Source: Poteriospumella lacustris
Lineage: Eukaryota; Sar; Chrysophyceae; Chromulinales; Dinobryaceae
Assembly (NCBI GenBank): GCA_008000375.1
Contig: SMOI01000180.1
Span: 20,187 to 67,692 of the forward strand
Reading direction: 5' to 3'
Length of the DNA: 47,506 nucleotides
Shown: piece after piece, positions 32,301 through 42,670 of the stretch
Layout: every line of letters begins with the position of its first letter
Position numbering within the stretch: position 1 is the stretch's first letter
Position numbers and translations under genes: made by a program
The notes under the pieces: model-generated
What the model was told of the DNA's origin: nothing
Databases searched by the model: none
Seen by the model: the letters and a program-made list of their open reading frames with translations, nothing else

Positions 32301-35300
32301 CCGCCATCGAGAAGCTGCGTCATTTGGGCAACTTCCTCTTCGTCTTGTTGCAGACGTTTCAACGCGAAATCGGTCGTCTTCTCTTCTTGAACATGTAAGT
32401 CTGTCCCCCTCCCCCCTTTCGTGATATAACGGCTCTCTGCTGACGAACCTCTATCTGTCTGTCTCTATGCACACAGTGACGAGCTGGAATTGATGGATCG
32501 GAACAGTCAAGAACTCTTCAAACTGCTCATTCATCAGGGCAAGGGCTTCGTGATCATGATGGTCGCCTCGGCAGAGTCTCCGTTGGCGTTATCGGATTTC
32601 AGCACACCGATTCAATCGATTGAAACCCGATTGGAATGTCGACCTTCTCTGTTGCTGAAGATTCGTATCGAACCGTTGTCACGGGACGATGTCGAAGACA
32701 TGACGCTCAAGTTCTTGGCCACGTCGTGTTTGGAGGTAGAAATCTCCGAAGACGATTTACAGGTGGCGGTCGATCACATCTTCGCCTTCAGCTCGGGCAA
32801 TACCCTGTACGTCATCGAGATGCTGAAGTCGCTGCGCACTCAATTGCTCAATCCCGTCGATGACGAAGCGAAAACCATCGGTAGCGATGACTCCTCGACG
32901 GGCCATACGACGGCGCACACGACGGCCTCCTCGAAGCACACCTCGGGCATCAACACGCCCATGTCCATTGGCACCTTGACCAACACGTCGGTCGCGAACA
33001 CTCCGTCGTCACGGAAACTCAAACCTGCCGTTTCCCCCATGCGGAAAGGGAGTGTGATCATCACCAGTGGAGGGAATGCCGCGACAGGTGGCGTGATTAC
33101 GCCGTTGCTCTTGGAGAACAAGAGAACGATTCGTCAGCATTTGAAGAAAGTCGAAGAAGTCGTCGCGATTCGCTTCGGGTCGTTGAGTGATCCGTGTCAG
33201 TTGTTGTTGAAGGTCATGTCCGTCGCGTGTGCCTTTGGGGCCGATACGACCCCGTCGATGTTGGCGACCATGGTCCACGCCTTCTCCGACAAGGCGTTTC
33301 TCATTTTCGGCTGTGACAACGAAGTGGTGTTGGCCAGTAAGATCTACGAGATTCTGGAGCGTCTTCTGAAATCGAGTGAGTTTCTGGTGCGTCGGGATGA
33401 CGAAGACGATGGCAATGGCAGTTTGATGCTCGAAGGCGGCCATTCTCCGTCGAAATTCTACGTCAAATCCAAATCGCGGACGTTGTCGATGTCGGTGGAG
33501 AGTGTCGACTCGTCGACGGTCCTCCCCGACGGGGACAGTTTCTCGTCGAAGGACCCCTCGATGACGATGCAAATGTATCGTCAGTCCACGTCCACCGTCG
33601 CGTCCACGTTGTCCGCCCTGTCGACCTCGCTGGTGGCCGACCATCGTCGACACTCGCACAAGTACAATTTCCGGTTGGATTTGGAGCAACAAGTGATCTT
33701 TGGGATGCTCCTGACCGAACAACGAGCGCTGTTGCACCAAAAGGCCGCCGAAGTCTACAAGAACACACACGCGTTGATGTTGGACATCCCCGTGACGGAG
33801 ATGTACGATCAGGCGTTGCATTGGCGGGCATGCGAACAGCACCCGCAGGCGCTGTCGTGCTTTTATCATGCGGGGGCCGCTTTGGTCCAACAAGGCGCCG
33901 TGGAAGAAGGGCAAGAGCACTTGAGCTTGGCCTACGACATGTTCGTCGCGATGAAGACGAGTCGACAACAGAAGAAGCAAACGACGAGCAGCAATCACAG
34001 CAGCAAAGGCAGCGGTGGCAGTAGCAGCAAAACCAGCGGTAGTGGTGGTGGTGGCAGTGACAACGACGCGTCGACGACACCGTTGAATCGATCGCCGTCC
34101 GTGAAGATGCGCACCCCGATGAATGGACCGACGGTGTTGGAAAGCGACGAGCATCTCTCGTACGAATTCAAAGACCTGGTCGCGTATTTGTCGCGGATTT
34201 ATTTGCCCTCGCCGTCGTCGACATCGAACGCGACGATCGCCTCGTCGACACGGGGCTACACCAGTGACGACGAGGAGCAATTGGCCGACGTCTTGCATGC
34301 GCATCGGTTGAAACGCAGCGACGTCGCGGCGATGTTCCACGGGGACAGTGCCCTGTTGGAGGAGTGCATCGAAGCGATTACCCATTTGGTCTATTACAAG
34401 GGCCTGTACGGCAGCTTAGCCCCCGCGGTGTACCTGAAGCTCTGCGAAGAAGTGCTGGAACTGGTCGTCGCTTCGTTGAAGAAGCGTCGTCCCCGGGGCT
34501 ATTCGAAAGTCGATGCCAACGAGTCCCATCATGTCGCCACTTCCTCATCGACGTCGACGGCGGCCCCTGGCGGCCTGGAACCACCGTCTGTACGACGACA
34601 AGCACCACCGGCTCCGTCGGAATCGTTCGCGCTGCAGGACATGTCGGTGTGTCTGCCGATTATCTTCCACATTTACATGTCGACGTTCAACTTGGGCGCG
34701 AAGGTCGCCTTTGTGGATGCCCGACAGTTCCCCATTGATCGTCTGGCCGCTTGTCAATTGTTCGTGGCCATTGCCCGTGATGCCGTTGAACGTGGTCAGT
34801 CAGGACTGGCCGATAACCGGTATCACTTGGCGGTGGCGCTGGGGAATCTGCGGGGGGTCTACCTCGAAATGGGTCGCTTGGACGACGCTTGGAGCGTTAT
34901 GGACGAACAAGTCGCCTTGTATGACTTCGCGACGATGCACGAACGAATCACGGAACGGTACGGACACGACCAGTGCCCCGTGAACATCGTCTCGAGCTGG
35001 AAATTGGCGTTTCTCGTCGGCGATGTCACTCGTACGGAGAATGCCTGGCGGAAGATATCCACCTTCGCAGTCGATACGATGGAATTCCGCGCGTTGGAGA
35101 TCGCCATGATGAACATCGTCCACGGCTTGTTGATCATGGAGCGCATCGAAGAGGCGTATTTCTGTTGTCGTCGGTTGATCGCGGTCATGAGCGAGCGTTT
35201 CGTTGGCACGGCGCAACAGAATCCATCGTTCTTACGCGTGGGGATCGAGTTCTTGTACATTCTGTTGCGGTTGCTGATTCGCAACAAATACATCGGCATC

Positions 35301-36869
35301 CATCTGTACGAAGCCGGCGGGAGCAGTCATGCCCTGTCGGAGTTGTTGGCGCATATGTTGACGGGTACCTTCCTCTTCGATCACAAAGCGGCGCTGTTGA
35401 AAGAGAATCCGCATCAATCGCCACAGGCGACGGTCATGGACATTCTCGCGGAAGTGGTCTACGGACGTGCGACCGAGGAAGTGGTCGTGGCCAATCGTCT
35501 GTTCGAGCGGCTGTCTGCCGCGTACAACGAAGACGTCGTCCGCGACCAGCAAGACGGGCCCTGTGCGGGCAACATCTTGCCCACGTTGCCCTCGTACATT
35601 GCGTACGCCAATCGCATTGGCTTCACCGACGATGGGCTGTACGCCCTCTTCTGTCAAGCCCAAGCGGAGTATCTCATGAAGCGTATCAGTCAAGATGAAT
35701 CGCAGGTCCAATACGACCGCGACATTGACCGTGGCTTGGTCTCCGAGAGTTTGCAAGCGAGTGCCACGAGTCTTCTGAGCGCGTTTAATCTGGCGCGACA
35801 GGACAGTCGCGATGAAAACATGTCATCGCCGTTGCGACAACATCGCGCGTCGTCCCCGGCGATGTCGATCGATTTGGGCAACAACAATCGCATTTTGATC
35901 CGCGATTACCTGCAAATGGGCCTGTTCTATAGCCAACGCGGCTTGGCGCGTCAAGAACGTGTCTGTTCCGCGTCGAAGAATGGGCAATTTACGTTGTTCA
36001 ATGGCTGTTTCTACCTGATCCATCGCATCCACAGCCAGTTGCGCCTGTTGGAGCAGCAATTGCGCATGCCGATGCTGCCGAGCACCTCGTTGAGCCAACG
36101 CCTCGCGGGCCCTGGCCCGGCCATCGATCGCACACCGTCGGAAGAGTCCAAACGCGACGACACGACGAACATCCGCGTGTTTCTGCGGCAAATGATCGAC
36201 CAGTACCACTTCCGCGGCATCGCCCTGCAAGTGCAGCAGTATCCCTGGGCGAAGGAGCTCTTCTATTACCAACAACACGCACCGACGACGGGTGCGGCGT
36301 CACTGGCGTCGTCCCCGTCGTCGCCGTCCTATCTGCACGTGCCGTTGGACATGATCCCCATCGACACGCAGGCGATGCGGGAAGTGCTCGCCCAACAATA
36401 CCGCAGCCGCCACGGGGACCACGCGGATCAAATGGCGCGTCAAGCGTTGCATGATTTGGCCTCCCCAACGGCGCAGCTGGCTGCTGGTGTCCCGCCGCCG
36501 TCGTCGTCGTCGGCTGCGCACCATCACGGTCACAGCCACGGTCATGGCCACGGTCACAGCAGCAGCAGCAGCAGCCATGCCCACCATGCGCATCATCATC
36601 ACCATCATTGGCATCAATTAGATCGCGCAGGGTCTCGCCAAAGCATCGACACCGCCCCGTCGTGCATGCACGAGGCCGCGACCATTGTCACCGGTACCGG
36701 CACGAGTATGTCGGTACACGACGACGACTTGGACCCCGTCGAATCCCTCGTCGAAGTCTTCTATCCGTTTGCAATCCCTTACTACGTGCTCGTGGCGCGA
36801 ACCGCCGTGACGACTGCCACAGCCACGGCGACCGCGACGGCGCGTGAGGCGTTAGAAGCCTCATCGTAA
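29377..36869 (+). CDS. ADCY10: Soluble-type adenylyl cyclase (ADCY10-like), 2,442 residues
   Basis: Three exons, 29377-29770, 29853-32394 and 32477-36869, keep frame. The first class III cyclase domain (about 60-295) has the metal-binding aspartates in ALLFVDISGFTRLS (about 71) and VIKFAGDAMYIIW (about 117). The second (about 478-705) has GTFGLRGS and EFAVMGPTVNMSARLMG, which supplies the Asn and Arg (about 631-636). This split of active-site residues is that of sAC, with one site at the C1/C2 interface. A P-loop, GIHGSGKSH (about 822), and Walker B, LLFLNIDELE (about 975, split by the second intron), form the NTPase module. A long helical region with Ser-rich linkers follows, then a His-rich tail near 2326-2360. 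sAC makes cAMP and in animals is activated by bicarbonate and calcium. Human ADCY10 has about 1,610 residues. Confidence 0.88.
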
Positions 36870-38811
36870 CGCCCCGCGCACACGCTCATGTATGTTCAGT
36901 GTATGTTATCCCCCACGACCCCACGTCGTTCTGTACATAATCCTCCATCCCCATCCCCAGCTCCAGCACCACCAGCACCAGTCTTTGTGCCCCCACGTGC
37001 TCGCTCGTTCAGTTCATTTTTTGTTTACTTTTATGCAACGTGAGACGCGCTGCGGTCGTCGTCTCGTCGTTGGTAGCTTTTATGCCGATCACTGTCCTTG
37101 TTGCTCTTGCTGTTGGTATTTCTTTGTTGTTCTTGTTCTCTGTGTGTTTTGTTGTGCAGTGTGTCGCCGGCTGTGCACCCGGTTCTGCCATTTTCCCTGC
37201 ATTTTTCCCCAATTCACTTCTCTCGCCCCCTCCTCCCCGCACTACACACTGCGCTTCTCTCACCCGTCCCCGGCTGCATTCTCTGCCGCCCTGTCGCTCT
37301 GTGTGTTTCTGTAGCTTGCTCTGTCAGCAGTTATTTTAGTCGTCATCGTCGCCGTTGTCGTCGTCGTCGTTGAAGGTGGTTGGTTGGTTCGCTCGTTGGT
37401 GTGTCTCTGCTAATGTCTCCCTCCTCTCTTGTCCTCTCTTGCATTGCACCTCGCTCTGTTGTTACCGCAGGTGTATCGTTGGTCGTTGGTTTGTTGTTCT
37501 CGACAACTGTTTCCGCACTGGTTGCTCAGGTGTGTGCGTGTGTCCATCTCTCTTTTTTCGCTGTTCTCTGTGTCCACTCCTCCGTGTCTAGAATCGCCCC
37601 TTCTTCTGCCCCTCCCTCCCTCCCTCCCTCCTTCTCCTCCTTCCGCCTCGCCTCTTCTTTCAGTTAATTACGATGGACTGACCCTCGTCGATAGCGGTTT
37701 GCACTGTGTTGGTCACGGGGGCGGAGGGGGTAGGAGGAGGAAGAGGACGGAGGAGGAGGGGCCAGCGGCGATCAATCCATCGACCCCAACACGATCCTCG
37801 CCCTTGTCTTCCTTCCTTCTCCCCGCCCTCCGCCTCTCCGCCGCGCCGCGGCTGCGCGCACATTCATTTCGTTCGTTCGTTCGTTGCTCCCTTCTTGTTG
37901 CCTCCTCATTTTGGTTTCTTTATTTTGTACGTTGGACACGTTTCACAGCCGTTTCACATCGGCTACCCGTCCTGCATTGCAGTGTCCACCGCAGCATCCT
38001 TCATTGTCGGTGGGTTCATGCTGCAAGGGGGAGGGGGAGACTGTGGCGCGTCGTTGTCGTCTTGTGTGTCGCGCCATCGGTCTTGGTTTCCTTTGCCCTT
38101 TGCCCGTCGCATCGACGAGACAGGCCACTGCCACCGTCCTCCACGATGGCGCCCCGTCCACGTCACATGTTTGCTCTCGCGCCCTCTCTTTCATCCCGCT
38201 TCTATCCGCTCGGTTCTCTTTCGCTTTTATTCGTCGGTGGGCATCTGCGCTGGACCCGCCCCACTATGGCGTCCGTCGCAGCGGTCCCCGTCATCGTTTG
38301 TCGTGGCCGTCGTGCTGTATATGTACATACATAGGTCGCGATCGGTTGTACGTGGTCTGGTTGTGCCTGTTTGTTCTGTTTCGCTTTGGTTTGAGCTGTC
38401 TCTCCCGCCGCCTCCTCCTCTAAATGTACATCATCATCTGCTGCGCGTCTCGACCTCGCGTTGTTTTTTCTCTCAGTTCAATTCTCTCGTGGGGTGTGGG
38501 TGGGTACTTCCGTTTCATCTGCCGTATGACGCCATCGTTGTCGTTGTCGCTGCCGTTGCCGTTGTCGTCGTGGCTGTCTCGACGGAGACAGAACGGACAG
38601 GCGGAACGACACGACGCGACACGAAACCGCCGCTGTAAAGCTCCCGTGAAACTAGCATCGATCCAAGTTAAGCACCACACCGATGGGTGTTTGTGTGTTG
38701 TGTGTTTGTGTACAGAGGGGAAGTGGTTCCGTATTTACAGAGAGGCAGCTGCTGCCGACGACGACGAGGACGACGACGACGCGGGACGGGGGAGGGGGAA
38801 GGTAGAGTGTT
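36870..38811. other. Long convergent region without a credible gene (1.9 kb)
   Basis: The cyclase (plus) and the glycosyltransferase (minus) converge here. Most of 37170-38430 is C/T-rich on the plus strand, with runs such as ctccctccctccctcc near 37612-37630. Frames of up to 310 codons exist but consist of Ser/Leu/Pro/Arg/Cys typical of translated pyrimidine tracts. I see no RNA gene. Confidence 0.5.
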
Positions 38812-39380
38812 TCACGCGGTCGCCGCGGGCACGTCAGTGAGTTCTCCGACCAGCAGCTGTTGGACGAAGGCGACGATCTGTTCCAGGTGCGTTGGACGAT
38901 GCGGCGGTGTCGTCTTACTGCCAACAACGCCACTGCTGCCACCGTTGACGCGAGATGCGGCGGTGGATCCCACACCACCGCCACCGCTACCGCTACCGCT
39001 ACCGCTACCGCTACCGCTACCGCTACCGCTACCGCCACCACCAGCGCCACTGGTACCCGGCAGGGCGAAATACTGTTGCGCATGCAACGCCATCGGTAAC
39101 AACTCGTGGTGCTGCGCGGCATGGTCAATGGTGATCGTGTGGTAGATCTCTGGGTGGTAGACGATGGTCTCTTGGTGCAGCACGAACTGTTTGCGGAACT
39201 CCGCGTCCTTGGCGACGCGCACCGCCAAGACGCCGTATTCCTCGGCGCTGACGGGGAAGAAATCCTTCTCGCTCCAGACGTGGCTATGATCCGTGCTTCC
39301 ATCGGTGGTGGAAGAGGAGGAGGAGGCCCTGTCGCCACCTCGCGGGCTGGTGGTTGATGACGACGACGCCGCTGGAGCGC

Positions 39381-39414
<34 letters not shown>

Positions 39415-42190
39415 GCCGCTACCGCTACCGCTAGCGCCACTGCTGGGCATGATATGCATGTACTTGGCGAGGCTATAGACGTGGCTGTTCGTGCACTCTT
39501 GCAACGCCGGAGCGGAGATGACCGGTACGCCATCGAGCATCGCCTCCAGCACCACCGTGTGCAAGCCCACGGGGAAGGGATCCAAGACCGCGACGCTGTG
39601 TCGCAGGAGCGCGCGATACATCGCCTCATCGAGCGGAGGCAACACACGCAATCGATCTCCCTGCTGAGACGAAAACGGTGAGGGCCCAGCGGACGACGTC
39701 GTTCCACCGGTCCCTGTCGAGGAGGAGGCGGCGGTACCGCCGCCGGCGGTGGTGGTGCCAAACAGATGCTGGTTTTGCACGTGGGATCGAATGCGTTGTT
39801 GCAGCTTGTGTACGCCCGCCAACGGCATCGCGGGGTGCAGCAGATCGTGGGTCACGGCCAAATGCGTCGTCGGCAACGTGTCGCGGCCTGATTTCACGAC
39901 GGCCAAGACGACCATGGCCAATGGATCGGTGCGGAAGATGACTTCCACCGCGCGGTCGAACTCGGGATGCCAATGCTTCACCGACGCGGGGAACAGGTAA
40001 ATGTGGGTGCGATTCGAGAGATCGAGGAGGTAGCGTTGCATGAACAACCCCATGGCTTCTTCCATGCGCAACGAGGGTGTCCGGGGCATCAACTCGGGCA
40101 TGCCTTCCAACCAGATCACTTGTTCGGTGAAATGTTGTTGCGGAAGCACCTTGGGGATCTGGTGACTGCGCCGATACGCGGACAGCCCGGTGGAGGACGC
40201 ACGACATCGACTGTGCTGCAGGAAGATCTCGGGCACGAAGTAGTAGTCGACGTTGCGGATGCCCAGGGTTCCTCCCCACGACCACAACATGCCCTGGTAC
40301 AGGGCCAATCGCTCCTGGGCCAGGGCAAAGACACGGGCATCCATCGCCGCGTCGGCGAAGAGAATGAAATCGATGTGCGCTTGGTGAATCCGTTGGAGAA
40401 TTTGCGTCTTGTTGTCCGTGGAGAGGTTGATATGATGATCAAACAGCGCGTTCACGCGATCCGTCACCGCTGAACGTGGCGTGGGGAAACACATCGCCGT
40501 GAATTCGACCAATTTGCGCATTTTGTCGGGAAACGTGTCGAGCAAACCGATCATGATGCGCCCCGGGAGACTGTCGAACGAACCAGCCACGATGCCAATG
40601 TGCAACTTCCGTTTGGCCGTTTTCGCCGTGATCGTTGGCAAATACGCGATTTCTCCATCGCGTTGGGGGTGACCACTGCGAATCGCGGCGGCGGCGGCGG
40701 CGGCGGTGGAATCGCCCCCGTCACTGGACGCTCCTCCTCCTGCACCGCCTCCTACACTGCCACTACCGCCATTCCCACGCGATGCGACCGCGTGGATGCT
40801 GGAGGGTTCCAACGAAGAAGAGATGTCGCGGGACAACAGCGAGTGCTTCGTCAACGCCGGCGGCTGTGCGATCATGTAATCGCGGAAATACAGCGGATCG
40901 GCATCGTACGAGGCGTCGACCACCAGCGGACACATGTGCAAATACACCTCACCCAACAGAATAGGCAGTGGCACCGGCAAATGGCCCAGCCCGTTCGCCA
41001 CCCGTGGGGCCGAGAAGCCAATCAAATGCAACAGGGGCAGCGCTTGCAACGCCAGCGCCGCTTCACTTAAACTGTTGCAGACTTGCGTCATCGAGTCCGT
41101 TTGCGGAATGTCTTGCAACAAAATCGACTCCATTTGGCGTTCGAAATTGTTCACCGCGGCCGCCAAGGCACCAATCGATGCATGGACCGGTGGAAAGACC
41201 AGTTTCGCACGTAAACGGTACAGAGGAGACTCCCATTGACGGGCAGCCAAACTCACTTGTTTCACCGACAAATCATGCAGCCCAAGTTTCGCGAGGCCGA
41301 CACCCAAACGAAAGCGGAAATTCTCGTCGAAGCCACCGGTCATATTCGTCAACGACAACACCAGATCGACCAACCGAACAGAGGTGCGTATGCCACCCTG
41401 TGTTTCGCTCAGAAGAAACGTCAAAATGAAATCCTCAGCGTTCCGATCCAATGGCCTCTTTGCTAAATCGGACACTGTCTTTTGTTCGGTCAAAGCGTCA
41501 TTGGAAGTGCTTCGATTGTGGGCCACACCGCTGTTGACAATGCCAATGAACTGTTTTTCCAACAGATTCGCGTACTCTTGCAAGTACGTTTGGCCCTCGG
41601 GCGACCCAGATATCATCAAATGAGCTGCCATGGAGCGTAACGACAATAAATCGGTCTTGTTCATGCAGGAATGGTAAGTTTCACTCTACAATAGCAACAA
41701 CATCGTGGCGTGTGAAGTCACAGCAACGACCGTGCAACGTCGAGGAGGAGGCGCGTACCTGGCGAACGTTTCCATTCGAAAACTGAATCGTGCTGAGGAT
41801 GTGGCACACTTTCGCGCGGTACTGAGGCGCACTGGTTCCCAAGAAATACAGAATATCTTCAAACAGCTGCTGCGCGCGATCGTTGACCATTAAGACGTTG
41901 TGCTCATTGGTCACCTTCGCACTCAGCATGATCAGGTTCGCCAAGTGCAAATCACATGTTTTACTATCTACATCGCAGTCGCGTAATTGCGACAGTAGTT
42001 GGTCGTTGTACGAATAATCTACACGGAACAAGTTCTCTTCTGTGTCTAACTTGTCCTCCAAGCGAAAATTCATACGACCGTCAGCGGCCACACCTCGATT
42101 GGAGTACCCCAAGAACGTGAGCGTCCAAATACATAAATACAGAATAATGGTGGATAGAAACCTTGGTTGTGAGGCACTTCTGGTGCTCAT
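38812..42190 (-). CDS. GT41 / SPINDLY-like glycosyltransferase with N-terminal membrane anchor
   Basis: Two exons, 42190-41759 and 41685-38812, join in frame for 1101 residues. An upstream in-frame ATG at 42229 is possible. The N-terminus, MSTRSASQPRFLSTIILYLC and on to about residue 31, is a type II signal anchor. A helical region of about 400 residues follows. The catalytic part (about 512-960) has KLHIGIVAGSFDSLPGRIMI, FILFADAAMDARVFALAQER with LYQGMLWSWGGTLGIRNVDY, and GLHTVVLEAMLDGVPVISAP. These parallel the O-GlcNAc transferase elements PDxGMDP..RLAPVQ..GHPvTtGIptiDY and the late G-x-x-T-x-LEA block that contacts UDP. The anchor suggests Golgi or ER lumen, unlike cytosolic OGT. Poly-Gly, poly-Ala and Gly-Ser runs interrupt the protein. 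Canonical TPR repeats are not obvious. Donor and acceptor are unknown. Confidence 0.7.
38983..39030 (+). repeat. Coding hexanucleotide repeat, 8 x accgct
   Basis: Eight perfect tandem copies of accgct lie inside the glycosyltransferase gene. On its coding strand they give an alternating Gly-Ser run near the C-terminus. Length change in steps of six would add or remove Gly-Ser pairs without breaking the frame. Confidence 0.95.
39382..39420 (+). repeat. Coding (CCG)n repeat
   Basis: A near-perfect CCG/GCC trinucleotide run encodes a poly-Gly stretch on the minus strand of the glycosyltransferase gene. A related GCG run at 40685-40707 in the same gene encodes poly-Ala. Confidence 0.9.
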
Positions 42191-42670
42191 TGTGCCGGGG
42201 TTGCCCAGGCGATGGCCACTTACATACATACCGAAATATGTATGAGCTTGGCAACGGCTTCTGCTCTCAACAAGATAGGAAAGTCAATCAGGGTCTCTTG
42301 CTTGAACAATCGATGCGGTGTTGTGAGTCTTCAGCGTTCAAGGTAATAAACTTTTATCGTTCAAATCAATTGTCGAAAAACTGTCAACGTCGGAGCGCTC
42401 TTTCGCACACAAAGCATGACGACGACGATGATGAGTCACAAATCTGAAACGCTCAAGGAACTGCTGGTGGGTCTTCATAGAACCTGCGGATATTTGGGAC
42501 GATCTGGGATCTTCAACCTCGCGCCATTTTCTTCTCGTGGCTCTCTTCTTGTGGCGTCAAATGAATGAGAGACTTCCAACTTCTTCAGTGAAAGTTATTC
42601 TTCAATCTGAATCAGCAGGAAATTTTTTTTCCTGGTTGAGTGACATTGTTAGAAGTAAAAAGAGGAAAAA
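42191..42670. other. Divergent intergenic region
   Basis: Start codons of the glycosyltransferase (minus) and the dipeptidase (plus) face away from each other across 480 bases. Both promoters should lie here. If the glycosyltransferase starts at 42229, the gap is 39 bases shorter. A purine-rich leader (aaaaagaggaaaaa) precedes the plus-strand ATG. No further feature is seen. Confidence 0.45.

Noticed and set aside
33009-34385. 458-codon antisense open frame inside the cyclase gene
   Set aside because: It is a shadow of the sense codons. Composition is Arg/His/Gln-rich with no domain, while the sense strand encodes a continuous recognised protein.
37429-38638. Two overlapping plus-strand frames of 301 and 310 codons
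   Set aside because: Ser/Leu/Pro/Arg/Cys composition in both frames reflects the pyrimidine-rich DNA. No conserved motif, and both frames are equally poor.
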